Shown piece after piece: positions 17,659-27,390 of a stretch of 64,000 nt of DNA. The DNA comes from Pontibacter populi (GTDB lineage Bacteria; Bacteroidota; Bacteroidia; Cytophagales; Hymenobacteraceae). Numbering within the stretch: the stretch's first letter is position 1; each line of letters opens with the position of its first letter. The notes under the pieces were generated by a model, which searched no databases, was not told where the DNA came from, and saw only the letters and a list, made by a program, of their open reading frames with translations. The position numbers and the translations under genes are program-made. The DNA is taken from NCBI RefSeq assembly GCF_019336435.1, contig NZ_JAHWXQ010000001.1, positions 930,001-994,000 of the forward strand. Direction: 5' to 3'.

Positions 17659-18237
17659 ATGCTGTCTCACAAAAAACATTTAAACGGCTTTGTATTAGCT
17701 GTATGCCTGATGCTTGTTGCTTCCTTTTCGTTTGCGCAGGGTAAAAACGAAGCAGGCTCTTCTTCCAAAGGCAACGCTTACTACTATCCTAACTTTAAAA
17801 AAGGGACAGTAACGTTTATTACGGGCACAGCAAACACGGGTATTTTAAATTATAATGTCCTTAATGAGGAGATAGCATATATTAATACCAGGAAAGATAC
17901 GCTCACATTTGATCAGATGTACCTGATCGATAAGATCACGATAGACAGCGATACGTTTTACTATGATACACATGGCGGGTCTGTTTTAAAGCTGTTGAAA
18001 AACATAAACGGTAGGAAACTTCTCGTAAAAGAAAACCCGGGAAACAACGCCTCAACTATAGCTAAAACATATTACGTGACCAATAAGTCTGATTATGTAC
18101 CAGCTTCTACGCCTAATATCATTAACCTTTTCCCTTCGCATGCTTCCACATTACGGAAGTACATAGAAGAGCATAACCTGAAACTTAAATCTGAAGAGGA
18201 AATAAGCAAACTGCTGGAGTACGCTGCTAATCTGTAA
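17659..18237 (+). CDS. Secreted protein of unknown function
   Basis: The protein has 192 residues. A signal peptide (hydrophobic core FVLAVCLMLVASFSF, cleavage near FAQG) precedes a mature domain with beta-rich segments and a helical C-terminus. Repeated ITIDSDTFYYD and LLKNINGRKLLVKEN patterns give the impression of an outer-membrane-associated or periplasmic domain. I do not recognise the family. It is monocistronic between a terminator and purN. Confidence 0.7.
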   Translation: MLSHKKHLNGFVLAVCLMLVASFSFAQGKNEAGSSSKGNAYYYPNFKKGTVTFITGTANTGILNYNVLNEEIAYINTRKDTLTFDQMYLIDKITIDSDTFYYDTHGGSVLKLLKNINGRKLLVKENPGNNASTIAKTYYVTNKSDYVPASTPNIINLFPSHASTLRKYIEEHNLKLKSEEEISKLLEYAANL

Positions 18238-18303
18238 AAGAAGACTCCTGAAGAGAGCGCATATTTAAAAGTATTACTTGCTGGCAACTATAAGCAAACT
18301 GGC

Positions 18304-18312
18304 TATATTTGC
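18304..18312 (+). promoter_or_regulatory. Bacteroidetes -7 element before purN
   Basis: TATATTTGC matches TAnnTTTG. It overlaps the TTG at 18309, which argues for the in-frame TTG at 18336 as translation start. No well-spaced -33 element is evident. Confidence 0.4.
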
Positions 18313-18335
18313 AGCTTCATAGCAAGCTTATACTT

Positions 18336-18929
18336 TTGGAACAACCAGTTAAAAAGAATATAGTCATTTTCGCTTCCGGGTCGGGGAGCAATGCACAGCG
18401 CCTGCTCGAGCACTTTGAGCACCACCCGCAGATACGCGTGGCCGCCCTGTTCTCCAACAACCCGAAAGCCTATGCCCTAAAAAGAGCCGAGACCTACCAC
18501 GTCCCGGCTCTTTTGTTTTCCAGGGACGAATTTTACAATTCCGATAAAGTATTGGAACAGGTAAAGGCCTTTAACCCGGATCTCATCGTTCTGGCTGGCT
18601 TCCTGTGGCTAGTGCCACTAAACCTGCTGCAGACTTTCCCGGACAAGATCATTAACATACACCCTGCCCTGCTGCCAAAATACGGCGGCAAAGGCATGCA
18701 CGGCCTCCATGTGCATACGGCCGTGGTACAATCCGGCGACGAACGGTCGGGCATAACCATACACCGCGTAAACGAAGAGTACGACAAAGGCGAGTTTATA
18801 CTGCAGGAATATTGCCCGGTGCACCCACAGGATACACCCGAAGAACTTGCTGCTCGCGTACTGCAACTGGAGCACAAGCATTTACCGGAAGTGGTAGAGC
18901 AACTACTCCTGGAAAAAGACAAACTATAG
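18336..18929 (+). CDS. purN: Phosphoribosylglycinamide formyltransferase PurN
   Basis: This 197-residue enzyme uses 10-formyl-tetrahydrofolate to formylate GAR in purine synthesis. Visible motifs are FASGSGSNAQ (phosphate binding), the catalytic INIHPALLPKYGGKGMHG segment, and ITIHRVNEEYDKGEFI with the catalytic aspartate. No ATG precedes the conserved start. TTG 18336 gives a normal N-terminus (MEQPVKKNIVIFASG), whereas the longer frame begins inside a -7 promoter element. purH follows after 29 bases, forming a purine pair. Confidence 0.9.
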   Translation: MEQPVKKNIVIFASGSGSNAQRLLEHFEHHPQIRVAALFSNNPKAYALKRAETYHVPALLFSRDEFYNSDKVLEQVKAFNPDLIVLAGFLWLVPLNLLQTFPDKIINIHPALLPKYGGKGMHGLHVHTAVVQSGDERSGITIHRVNEEYDKGEFILQEYCPVHPQDTPEELAARVLQLEHKHLPEVVEQLLLEKDKL

Positions 18930-18958
18930 CAATCAACATCAACCCATACAAGCAACTC

Positions 18959-20482
18959 ATGCAATCTGTTCAAATCAAATCCGCACTTATTTCGGTTTAT
19001 TACAAAGACCGCCTGGAGCCACTTATTGAGCTTCTGAAAAAAAATAATGTTACTATTTATTCTACAGGCGGCACACAGGCGTTTCTGGAAGAGCAGGGCG
19101 CTGAGGTAGTGGCTGTGGAAGACCTGACCAATTATCCGTCTATTTTCGGTGGCCGTGTAAAAACGCTTCATCCGAAAGTATTCGGAGGCATCCTGCATCG
19201 CCGCGACAACGACAGCGACCTTTCGGAAAGAGCCCAGTACGAAATCCCACCAATTGACCTGGTTATAGTTGACCTTTATCCTTTTGAGGAAACTGTGGCA
19301 TCCGGAGCATCAGAAGCGGATATTATTGAGAAAATCGACATCGGTGGTATCTCACTTATTCGTGCGGCTGCCAAAAACTTTAAAGATGTGCTGATCGTGT
19401 CGTCTCGTGAGCAGTACGACGAGGTGGTAACATTGCTGCAGGAAAAGAACGGCTCAACTGACCTGGAAGACCGCAGACGCTTTGCTGCCAAAGCATTCGA
19501 TATGTCATCGCACTACGACACCCACATCTTCAACTATATGAATGGTGGTTCAGAGGAGCAGCCCTTCAAGCAGAGCATACGCGAGGCTACGCCACTGCGC
19601 TATGGCGAAAACCCGCACCAGAAAGGCACTTTTTATGGCAAACTGGACGAGCTTTTCGAACAGCTGAACGGCAAGCAGCTTTCTTATAACAACCTGGTAG
19701 ATGTGGATGCTGCTGTAGCCCTGGCCGCTGAATTTGAAGAGCCGGTTGTTGCCATCCTGAAGCACACCAATGCCTGCGGCTGTGCCACCGGCGAAACTAT
19801 AAAAGAAGCTTACCTTGCAGCGCTTTCTTCTGACCCGGTATCTGCTTTCGGAGGTGTGATCATCGCGAACAGAACGATAGACCTGGCTGCGGCTGAAGAA
19901 TTGAACAAGCTGTTCTTTGAAGTGCTGATCGCTCCTGCTTTTGATATTGATGCGCTGGAACTGCTGAAGACCAAGAAAAACCGCATCCTGCTGAAGCAAA
20001 ATGAAGTGGAGATGCCTAAAAAACAGTTCAAGACGTTGCTGAACGGCGTTATTGAGCAGGACAAGGACCTGGCCACCGAAACTGAGGCCGACTTCAAAAC
20101 TGTTACCAAACGCGAACCAACAGCAGAAGAAAAGAAAGCCCTCGTTTTTGCAGCTAAAGTTTGCAAGCATACCAAATCCAACACCATCGTGCTGGCAACA
20201 GACAAAATGATGTTCTCAAGTGGCGTGGGCCAGACATCCAGGGTTGATGCATTGCGCCAAGCCATCGAAAAGGCCAACAGCTTCGGGTTTGACCTGAGCA
20301 AGACGGTTATGGCCTCCGATGCCTTCTTCCCGTTCCCGGACTGCGTGGAGATTGCCGATAAAGCTGGTATTAAAGCGGTTGTGCAGCCTGGAGGCTCCAT
20401 TAAAGACCAGGATTCCATTGCTTACTGCGACGCCCACAACATGGCCATGGTCATGACGGGTGTCCGTCATTTTAAACACTAA
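18959..20482 (+). CDS. purH: Bifunctional AICAR transformylase/IMP cyclohydrolase PurH
   Basis: The 507-residue enzyme catalyses the last two steps of IMP synthesis. The N-terminal cyclohydrolase domain shows YSTGGTQAFLEEQG and GGRVKTLHPKVFGGIL. The C-terminal transformylase domain shows RYGENPHQKGTFYG, LKHTNACGCATG (the catalytic Lys-His pair) and SDAFFPFPDCVE. ATG 18959 was chosen because the upstream open frame overlaps purN out of frame. Length is normal. A terminator follows. Confidence 0.96.
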   Translation: MQSVQIKSALISVYYKDRLEPLIELLKKNNVTIYSTGGTQAFLEEQGAEVVAVEDLTNYPSIFGGRVKTLHPKVFGGILHRRDNDSDLSERAQYEIPPIDLVIVDLYPFEETVASGASEADIIEKIDIGGISLIRAAAKNFKDVLIVSSREQYDEVVTLLQEKNGSTDLEDRRRFAAKAFDMSSHYDTHIFNYMNGGSEEQPFKQSIREATPLRYGENPHQKGTFYGKLDELFEQLNGKQLSYNNLVDVDAAVALAAEFEEPVVAILKHTNACGCATGETIKEAYLAALSSDPVSAFGGVIIANRTIDLAAAEELNKLFFEVLIAPAFDIDALELLKTKKNRILLKQNEVEMPKKQFKTLLNGVIEQDKDLATETEADFKTVTKREPTAEEKKALVFAAKVCKHTKSNTIVLATDKMMFSSGVGQTSRVDALRQAIEKANSFGFDLSKTVMASDAFFPFPDCVEIADKAGIKAVVQPGGSIKDQDSIAYCDAHNMAMVMTGVRHFKH

Positions 20483-20505
20483 CAGATTTATAGTTACAAA
20501 TTATT

Positions 20506-20537
20506 AAAAGCCCCGGCTATAGTTTAGCCGGGGCTTT
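20506..20537 (+). terminator. Terminator after purH
   Basis: The perfect stem AAAGCCCCGGCTA/TAGCCGGGGCTTT surrounds a 6-base TAGTTT-type loop. The T tract is short, so efficiency is uncertain. Confidence 0.7.
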
Positions 20538-20708
20538 GCGGTTTATAATGGCTCGGTTTTGATAAATCAAAAAATTTATACAATTCAATTTAAAGCAAAA
20601 ACCACCGTTATACCCCTGAATTAAAGCAGCAGGCACCTTTTTATAAGATAAAATTGAAAAAATCAAACTCTCCTGAAATAGTACGTTATAAATTCTGTTT
20701 AAAATCAC

Positions 20709-20717
20709 TAATTTTGC
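20709..20717 (+). promoter_or_regulatory. -7 element for the mre operon
   Basis: TAATTTTGC matches TAnnTTTG and is the only such element in the spacer before mreB. A -33 TTTG at proper spacing is not apparent. Confidence 0.4.
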
Positions 20718-20791
20718 GCCGGGTTTATCCCCGATAATTATAGTATATTTGAAATATAAACAGGGTTACAGCACGCCCGCACAAATACAAA

Positions 20792-21817
20792 ATGGGACTA
20801 TTTAATTTTTTCTCCAGCGATATAGCCATTGACCTTGGTACCGCAAATACCCTGATCATACACAATGATAAGATCGTAGTTGACGAGCCTTCTATTATTG
20901 CCGTGGACAGAACAACGGGCAAAGTACTTGCCATTGGTCGCCAGGCAATGCAGATGCACGAAAAAACTCACGAAAACATTAAAACTATTCGTCCGCTGAA
21001 AGATGGTGTAATTGCCGACTTCCATGCTGCCGAAGAGATGATCCGTGGTATGATCAAGATGATCGATACTGGCCGTCGCTTGTTCCAGCCTTCACACCGC
21101 ATGGTAATTTGTATTCCGTCGGGTATTACGGAGGTAGAGAAACGTGCAGTACGTGACTCTGCACAGCACGCAGGCGCCAAAGAAGTTTGGATGATACAGG
21201 AGCCAATGGCTGCCGCTATCGGTATTGGTATCGATGTGGAGCAACCGATCGGCTCTATGATTGTGGACATCGGGGGTGGTACCACAGAGATTGCGGTAGT
21301 TGCCCTTTCCGGTATCGTGTGCGACCAGTCTATTCGTGTGGCTGGTGATGTGTTCACAAAAGACATTCTGGATTATATGCGCCGCCAGCATAACCTGCTG
21401 ATCGGTGAGCGTTCTGCTGAGAAAATTAAAATTGAAGTAGGCGCTGCCCTTACCGAAATCGAAAACCCACCAGCTGATTACGAGATCCGTGGCCGTGACC
21501 TGATGACCGGTATTCCGAAGGTTATTAAAGTTACGTACCAGGAAATTGCAATTGCACTGGATAAATCAGTTTCTAAGATAGAAGAAGCGGTACTGAAGGC
21601 ACTGGAGATTGCTCCGCCGGAGCTATCTGCCGATATCTATGACAATGGTATTCACCTGACAGGTGGTGGTGCGTTGCTACGCGGCTTTGATAAGCGCCTG
21701 GCTGCCAAAACCAAGCTACCTATTCACATCGCCGAAGATCCGTTAAGAGCGGTAGTACGTGGTACAGGAGCTGCCATTAAAAACATCGAAGGCTTTAAAA
21801 ACGTCCTGCTGACGTAA
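20792..21817 (+). CDS. mreB: Rod-shape actin homologue MreB
   Basis: This 341-residue actin-fold ATPase has the phosphate-1 motif IDLGTANT (residues 11-18), phosphate-2 IVDIGGGTTEIAV (near 156-168) and the adenosine motif LTGGGALLRG (near 285-294). It forms membrane-associated filaments that guide cell-wall elongation. It is the first gene of a five-gene operon with mreC, mreD, PBP2 and rodA, followed by mreC after 9 bases. Confidence 0.97.
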   Translation: MGLFNFFSSDIAIDLGTANTLIIHNDKIVVDEPSIIAVDRTTGKVLAIGRQAMQMHEKTHENIKTIRPLKDGVIADFHAAEEMIRGMIKMIDTGRRLFQPSHRMVICIPSGITEVEKRAVRDSAQHAGAKEVWMIQEPMAAAIGIGIDVEQPIGSMIVDIGGGTTEIAVVALSGIVCDQSIRVAGDVFTKDILDYMRRQHNLLIGERSAEKIKIEVGAALTEIENPPADYEIRGRDLMTGIPKVIKVTYQEIAIALDKSVSKIEEAVLKALEIAPPELSADIYDNGIHLTGGGALLRGFDKRLAAKTKLPIHIAEDPLRAVVRGTGAAIKNIEGFKNVLLT

Positions 21818-21826
21818 CAGAGCTGC

Positions 21827-22711
21827 ATGCGGAATCTTTTTGCTTTCATTTACCGGTTCCGTGCGTTCCTTGTGTTCGTTCTGCTGGAAGCTCTTTGTAT
21901 TTACCTTATCGTACAGTATAACACGTACCAGGGCGCAGCCTTTTTTAACTCTGCCAACAGGTATGTAGGCCGCGTGCTCGAGTTCCAGAGTGGCGTTACC
22001 GACTACTTTAGCCTGTCAACTGTTAACAATACCCTGGCCCGCGAGAATGCATTGCTCCGCCAGGAAGTAATGCAATACAGGCAGGTAAGTATAACAGACA
22101 GCACCAGCAAGATGGATACGACCCTGGTTGTACCTGCAGATACAACTATAGTTGATTCTCTTGCAGTAGGGCCACAGTCCTTTATACTTCATGCAGGCCG
22201 GGTAATCAACAATTCTGTTCGTCGCACAAACAACTACCTCACGCTTTCTATCGGAACTAAGGATGGTGTAGAGCCGGGCATGGGTGTTATTGCTTCAGAC
22301 GGTGTGGTTGGTCGTGTAAAAACAGTATCTGAGAATTACTCCACTGTTACATCGCTGCTACATTCTCAAATGCTGATCTCAGCCAAGATCCGGAAAAATA
22401 ATACCATGGGTACCATTAAGTGGCAGGGCGGCGACTACCGCACCGCTATACTTGATTACATTCCCTTACACGTGAAGCTGGCAAAAGGCGATACTATAGT
22501 TACAAGCGGTTTCAACACGGTTTTCCCGGAAGGCATATTAGTAGGTACTATAAGTTCCGTGGCAAAGGAAGCTGACAAGAGTTTTTACACTGTAAAAGTG
22601 AAGCTAGCCGTTGATTTTGCACAGCTTTCTTATGTGTATGTGGTAGAGAATCTCCGGAAAGCAGAACGTGATACATTAGAATATAAAGCAGGCATACTTC
22701 CAAATGAATAG
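21827..22711 (+). CDS. mreC: Rod-shape protein MreC
   Basis: The protein has 294 residues: a short cytoplasmic N-terminus, one membrane helix (AFLVFVLLEALCIYLIV), a coiled-coil stretch (NNTLARENALLRQEV) and two beta barrels with the MreC GMGVIASDGVVGRVKTVSENYS pattern. It scaffolds PBP2-RodA activation in the periplasm. It ends in an 8-base overlap with mreD. Confidence 0.93.
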   Translation: MRNLFAFIYRFRAFLVFVLLEALCIYLIVQYNTYQGAAFFNSANRYVGRVLEFQSGVTDYFSLSTVNNTLARENALLRQEVMQYRQVSITDSTSKMDTTLVVPADTTIVDSLAVGPQSFILHAGRVINNSVRRTNNYLTLSIGTKDGVEPGMGVIASDGVVGRVKTVSENYSTVTSLLHSQMLISAKIRKNNTMGTIKWQGGDYRTAILDYIPLHVKLAKGDTIVTSGFNTVFPEGILVGTISSVAKEADKSFYTVKVKLAVDFAQLSYVYVVENLRKAERDTLEYKAGILPNE

Positions 22712-23222
22712 CACCTTCGGCATCCGACATATCGTGCAGTTCATACTTTTTGTAGCACTGCAAATTCTGTTACTCGACAACCTTGTGCTTTTCAGTACAG
22801 GCTTTTGTTTTATCTATATCGCCTTTCTGCTGTTCCTTCCTATCCAGATAAACAAGGTGCTTTTGCTGTTCCTGGGGTTTATAGTTGGGTTTACGGTTGA
22901 TATTTTCTACGATACGATGGGGATACATGCAGCGGCAAGTGTGTTGCTTGCATTTTTACGCCCGCATATATTGAACCTTCTCACACCCCGCGATGGTTAC
23001 GATACCAACGATTCCGCTAACCTGCACGTGATGGGCTGGAACTGGTTTCTGACCTATGCTTTTATACTTATTACAGTACACCACACTGCTGTCTTCTTTT
23101 TAGAGATCATCAGATTTGAGTGGTTTACCTTGGTTAAGATCCTGTTAAGCACTTTATTTACAGGGCTGGTGGTTGTTATACTCCAATTACTTTTCTTCTC
23201 TGTAAAGGGATCGAAGAGATAG
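22704..23222 (+). CDS. mreD: Rod-shape protein MreD
   Basis: This 172-residue polytopic membrane protein has about five hydrophobic helices and the typical GFTVDIFYDTMGIHAAASVLLAF segment (near 61-83). MreD sequences are poorly conserved; position between mreC and the PBP2 gene with an 8-base overlap makes the call firm. Confidence 0.9.
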   Translation: MNSTFGIRHIVQFILFVALQILLLDNLVLFSTGFCFIYIAFLLFLPIQINKVLLLFLGFIVGFTVDIFYDTMGIHAAASVLLAFLRPHILNLLTPRDGYDTNDSANLHVMGWNWFLTYAFILITVHHTAVFFLEIIRFEWFTLVKILLSTLFTGLVVVILQLLFFSVKGSKR

Positions 23223-23225
23223 TAC

Positions 23226-25058
23226 ATGAACTACTTAGAAAACAGAAAGTACGTTATTCAGGCCATTTTTATAGTGGTCGGCGTTGTGTTTGCCCTGCGC
23301 CTGTTTTACATACAGGTGGTAGACAGCAGCTATAAACAGGCTGCCGAAACAAATGCTATTAAAACAGTTATCCAATACCCGTTCCGTGGCCTGATATACG
23401 ACCGCGACGGCAGACTGCTGGTGGAAAATACGCCTGTTTATGACCTGATGGTCGTACCGAAGGAAACCAAGCAACTGGATACCCTCCGGCTCACCAAACT
23501 TCTTGGCCTGCCTCTGGAAGATGTGCGTGAGCGGCTAAAAAAAGCGCGGGCTTATTCGTATGTTAAGCCCTCCATCTTTTACCAGAAACTCACGACCGAA
23601 GACTTTGCGCATATACAGGATAACCTGATCGATTTCCCTGGGTTTTACATTAATGCCCGTACAGCCCGCGGTTACTCACATACCAGCCTGTCACATGCCT
23701 TGGGTTATATCGCGGAGATCAGCCCGAAACAACTCGAAGACACCAGCAATTACCAGGGTTATCGCCCCGGCGACTATATCGGAAAGAGCGGCATTGAGTT
23801 GGAGTACGAAAAATACCTGATGGGCCAGCGTGGTGTAAAACACATTATGGTAAACGTACGCGGCATTGAGAAAGGCTCTTTTAAAGATGGCGCTTATGAT
23901 ACGCTTTCGGTTGCCGGCGAGAACCTGTACAGTACCATAGACCTGGAACTGCAGGCATACGGCGAGCTCCTGATGAATGGCGCCAAAGGAAGTATAGTTG
24001 CCATAGAACCTGCCACCGGAGAAGTGCTGGCTTATGTTTCAGCTCCGTTTTACGACCCGAACCTGTTTACCGGAAAAGATTACGGCAAAAACTACATGAA
24101 CCTGCTGAAGGACGTGGATAAGACCATGTTCAACCGTCCGATCATGGCCGACCAAAACCCACCGGGATCTATTTTCAAGCTGGTACAGGCACTTATAGCT
24201 CTGGAAGATGGAGTTATTAACCCGAATACAACTTATGCCTGTAACAAATCGCTGGTAAACTGCCACCAGCACCCTTCGCCACTTAACCTGTTCGGTGCGG
24301 TGCAGCACTCCTGCAATCCGTGGTTCTTCCAGGCATACAGGGCGCTCATAAACAAGGGCAAGTCACCTAATACCTTTATGGATACTGCGCTTGGGCTGAA
24401 ATCGTGGAGAGACCAGGTGCTAACTTTTGGGTTCGGGCAGAAGCTTGGCATAGATCTGCCAGGTGAGAAGAAAGGCATTATTGCATCGCCTGAACTATAC
24501 AACCGGGTATATGGTGAGAATCGCTGGAAATACTCCACTATTTACTCGCTTAGTATCGGCCAGGGCGAACTGGGTGTAACCCCGCTGCAGATGGCAAACT
24601 TTATGGCTATAGTTGCCAACAGGGGCTATTACGTAACGCCGCACATTATCCGTTCGGTTGGTGATAATGGCAAGCCGCTAAAAGAATACCAGGAAAAACA
24701 TTATACCTCCGTTAGTGCCGAACATTATGAGCCTATAATTGAAGGCATGGCTTCGGTGGTAAGTTCAGGCACAGGCCGTAAGGCTAGCCTGGCCAAGGTA
24801 GGTATAGAAGTTTGCGGTAAAACCGGGACTGCCCAAAACCCGCAGGGACCTGACCATGCCGTATTTGTGGCCTTTGCGCCTAAGGTTAATCCTAAGATTG
24901 CTATAGCAGTTTATGTAGAACATGGTAAATGGGGCGGCCAGTCTGCAGCACCTATTGCCGGCCTGATGATCGAGAAGTACCTGACAGACACTGTTACTAT
25001 AAAAGAGCAAGAGAAATGGGTACTTAGCCGTAAGTATCTGGACATCAAATCGAAGTAA
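23226..25058 (+). CDS. mrdA: Penicillin-binding protein 2 (elongasome transpeptidase)
   Basis: This 610-residue class B PBP has an N-terminal membrane anchor (YVIQAIFIVVGVVFALRLFYI), a pedestal domain (YRPGDYIGKSGIELEYEKYLMGQRG) and a transpeptidase domain with SxxK in PPGSIFKL, SxN as SCN (VQHSCNPWF) and KTGTAQN. It crosslinks lateral-wall peptidoglycan in partnership with RodA, encoded 4 bases downstream. All catalytic motifs are intact. Confidence 0.96.
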   Translation: MNYLENRKYVIQAIFIVVGVVFALRLFYIQVVDSSYKQAAETNAIKTVIQYPFRGLIYDRDGRLLVENTPVYDLMVVPKETKQLDTLRLTKLLGLPLEDVRERLKKARAYSYVKPSIFYQKLTTEDFAHIQDNLIDFPGFYINARTARGYSHTSLSHALGYIAEISPKQLEDTSNYQGYRPGDYIGKSGIELEYEKYLMGQRGVKHIMVNVRGIEKGSFKDGAYDTLSVAGENLYSTIDLELQAYGELLMNGAKGSIVAIEPATGEVLAYVSAPFYDPNLFTGKDYGKNYMNLLKDVDKTMFNRPIMADQNPPGSIFKLVQALIALEDGVINPNTTYACNKSLVNCHQHPSPLNLFGAVQHSCNPWFFQAYRALINKGKSPNTFMDTALGLKSWRDQVLTFGFGQKLGIDLPGEKKGIIASPELYNRVYGENRWKYSTIYSLSIGQGELGVTPLQMANFMAIVANRGYYVTPHIIRSVGDNGKPLKEYQEKHYTSVSAEHYEPIIEGMASVVSSGTGRKASLAKVGIEVCGKTGTAQNPQGPDHAVFVAFAPKVNPKIAIAVYVEHGKWGGQSAAPIAGLMIEKYLTDTVTIKEQEKWVLSRKYLDIKSK

Positions 25059-25062
25059 GGTT

Positions 25063-26385
25063 ATGCCAGTAGAACAAACTATACCAAAGTATAAAATTGC
25101 TACCCGAAGCAGTAAGCGTACATCACGCAGTATCCTGAATAACCTGGATTGGGTAACCGTATTGATATACTTTTTGCTGGTGGGCTTGGGCTGGATGAAT
25201 ATTTACGCAGTAGTATATAGCCCTGACAACGTAGTGAATATTTTCAGCTTCGATATCAACTCTGGCAAGCAGCTCCTCTGGATCGGTACTTCTGTTATAC
25301 TAATAACGATGCTATTGGCCGTAGACTATAAAATTTACGAGCACCTGGCATATCCTATTTATGGTTTTATAATACTGCTGCTGCTTGTTACACTTGCTAT
25401 AGCCAACCCAATTGCCGGTTCGCGTTCCTGGCTAGACCTTGGCGGTGGCGCACGTTTGCAGCCTGCTGAGCTGGCAAAGTTTGCGACTGCACTGGCAGCA
25501 TCTAAATTCCTGAGCAACGTTAACCTGCGCCAGCAGAACATGAAAGACCAGATGATCCTGGCTTTTATCACCTTGCTACCTCCTGCTATTATCATTCTGC
25601 AAAACGAAACAGGTTCGGCCTTGGTGTTTGGCGCTTTTATACTGGCGTATTTCCGTGAGGGTATGTCGCCGCTGATATTGATTATTGGTGCTTCTGCAGC
25701 TGCTATTTTTATCCTTACGCTGCTTGTTCCTAAACTATACCTGATCATCGCAATCATAGTACTGATGGGTATTGCCATCTGGATGGATTACCGCCTGATG
25801 CGCCGCGTTAAATCCATGATCGCGCTGTTGCTGCTAATAATTGGGATGATCTTTAGCGTGGATTATTTTATAAATGATGTATTGCAGCCGCACCAGCAAA
25901 ACCGTATCAAGGCGCTTATCAGTCCGGAGGCAGACCCGCTTGGCTATGGCTGGAACGTTACGCAATCTAAGATCGCGATTGGCTCGGGCGGCTTCTGGGG
26001 CAAAGGTTTCCTGGATGGTACGCAAACCAAATTTGACTTTGTACCGGAACAAAGTACAGACTTTATTTTCTGTACAATCGGAGAAGAACATGGCTGGATC
26101 GGGAGTACTGTACTTATAGCCCTGTTCCTGCTGTTAATGACCCGTATCGTAAATATAGCTGAGCGTCAGAAATCTGTTTTTGCCAGAACCTATGGCTACT
26201 GTGTGGCCTCCATCATTTTCTTCCACTTCCTGGTTAACATCGGCATGACAATCGGGCTGGCTCCGGTTGTAGGTATTCCGTTGCCATTCTTTAGCTACGG
26301 GGGGTCATCGTTGTGGTCATTCACGATCCTGCTTTATATTTTGTTGGCTATGGATGCTAACCGTGCGCAGGACTTATCCAGGTAA
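25063..26385 (+). CDS. rodA: Peptidoglycan glycosyltransferase RodA (SEDS)
   Basis: This 440-residue SEDS protein has about ten membrane helices. Signatures include RSWLDLGGGARLQPAELAKF, the catalytic-loop region FDFVPEQSTDFIFCTIGEEHG, and the C-terminal IPLPFFSYGGSSLW motif. It polymerises glycan strands for elongation with PBP2. It is somewhat longer than E. coli RodA because of an extended loop near residues 200-290. It is the last gene of the mre operon and converges on the minus-strand gene downstream. Confidence 0.95.
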   Translation: MPVEQTIPKYKIATRSSKRTSRSILNNLDWVTVLIYFLLVGLGWMNIYAVVYSPDNVVNIFSFDINSGKQLLWIGTSVILITMLLAVDYKIYEHLAYPIYGFIILLLLVTLAIANPIAGSRSWLDLGGGARLQPAELAKFATALAASKFLSNVNLRQQNMKDQMILAFITLLPPAIIILQNETGSALVFGAFILAYFREGMSPLILIIGASAAAIFILTLLVPKLYLIIAIIVLMGIAIWMDYRLMRRVKSMIALLLLIIGMIFSVDYFINDVLQPHQQNRIKALISPEADPLGYGWNVTQSKIAIGSGGFWGKGFLDGTQTKFDFVPEQSTDFIFCTIGEEHGWIGSTVLIALFLLLMTRIVNIAERQKSVFARTYGYCVASIIFFHFLVNIGMTIGLAPVVGIPLPFFSYGGSSLWSFTILLYILLAMDANRAQDLSR

Positions 26386-26402
26386 TACGCCTATAGTCTG
26401 TT

Positions 26403-27059
26403 TCAGAATTTAAACCCGCCTTTAACCACGTGATGGAAGGCTGACAGCCATTGCTTTTTATATGCAAAGGTTCCGTTCATTTCAAATTCGAACTCAGGCT
26501 CTGAGGAAAGTAAAGCAGACTCCAGGCCAAGGTTAATTTTGCCAAAGTTATAGTTTACTCCAAGCGCTGTAGCGTAGGCAGGCTCAAATTTGCCACCGCT
26601 TTTTATGGTTCCGCTCCCGACATCGTTCCGGATCTTCATTTCCCATACATCCGGTAGCATACTGCCCAGACTCCCTTTTGCATAAAACTGCCATTGCTTT
26701 ACCGGAAACAAGCCATACACGTCAGCCATTAAAAAAGTAAGCCTGTAAGGTTCTGTCTGCACGCTTGTAGCTGATGAGAACGATTGCGCTACTGCCAGTG
26801 CATTCAGATTATTTTGACTATGTCCTATAGTTGCCCCTACCGCTATAAACTGATGGAACCTGGCTATGTAGCTTAAAGCTATAGTTGGTCCGTTCTGCAC
26901 ATAACCCTTATCGTCTATACTTTCTATACCGGCCAGATCTTCGGGCGCGATGGAAACACCTGCCCCCACATACAGGCTATGTTGTATAGGAAAACCCTTT
27001 TGCGCTACCGCACAAAAACTGACAGCACATAACGCCAGTACTAAATAAAACCTGTTCAT
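26403..27059 (-). CDS. Outer-membrane beta-barrel protein, PorT-like
   Basis: The protein has 218 residues with a signal peptide (cleavage near CAVAQ), alternating amphipathic strands throughout (LYVGAGVSIAPEDL, YATALGVNYNFGKINLGLES) and a C-terminal aromatic end (VKGGFKF), as in small outer-membrane barrels. The specific role is unknown. It converges with rodA with only 17 bases between stops and is followed upstream by tRNA genes on the same strand. Confidence 0.7.
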   Translation of the reverse strand: MNRFYLVLALCAVSFCAVAQKGFPIQHSLYVGAGVSIAPEDLAGIESIDDKGYVQNGPTIALSYIARFHQFIAVGATIGHSQNNLNALAVAQSFSSATSVQTEPYRLTFLMADVYGLFPVKQWQFYAKGSLGSMLPDVWEMKIRNDVGSGTIKSGGKFEPAYATALGVNYNFGKINLGLESALLSSEPEFEFEMNGTFAYKKQWLSAFHHVVKGGFKF

Positions 27060-27226
27060 AAAAATTCACCAACTAACGGAGGGGATTACATTCAGAAACT
27101 TGAATGTATAGTTCTACGTGGATTGCAGAATTAGTTTAGGGGAAATGGTAACTGGATGTTGAAATACTACCCAGCTAGTAATCTTCCGGGGAGATAAATA
27201 ACCTAAAACGGAATGTGCACAAAACA

Positions 27227-27262
27227 AAAAGCCCCTGCAACTATAAAGTTACAGGGGCTTTT
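27227..27262 (-). terminator. Terminator of the tRNA unit
   Basis: AAAAGCCCCTG (27227-27237) pairs with CAGGGGCTTTT (27252-27262) around a loop containing ACTATAAAGT. Read on the minus strand it follows tRNA-Leu and ends in T residues. Confidence 0.8.
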
Positions 27263-27266
27263 AATG

Positions 27267-27350
27267 TACCAGGAGCGGGAATCGAACCCGCACGTCCTTG
27301 CGGACACAAGATTTTAAGTCTTGCGTGTCTACCAGTTCCACCATCCCGGC
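27267..27350 (-). tRNA. tRNA-Leu (anticodon UAA)
   Basis: Read on the minus strand, an 84-base tRNA has a GCCGGGA acceptor arm, AGACT-TAA anticodon loop (stem CAAGA/TCTTG), a long class II variable arm (TGTCCGCAAGGACG) and a GGTTCGATTCC T-arm. The 3' CCA is not encoded (CATT follows the discriminator A). Confidence 0.95.
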
Positions 27351-27390
27351 AAGCCATCCGGACGACATCCGAAGGGTGAGTTTAAAAAAC

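Larger units (their letters stand above)
20483..20791. other. Spacer with purH terminator and mreB promoter
   Basis: This 309-base AT-rich gap has no gene. The purH terminator stem is AAAAGCCCCGGCTA with TAGCCGGGGCTTT at 20506-20537. A Bacteroidetes -7 element TAATTTTGC sits at 20709-20717, about 75 bases before mreB. The middle shows only AT-rich sequence. Confidence 0.6.

Noticed and set aside
19550..20418. Long minus-strand open frames opposite purH.
   Set aside because: purH is a complete, highly conserved gene on the plus strand; the antisense frames lack domain similarity.
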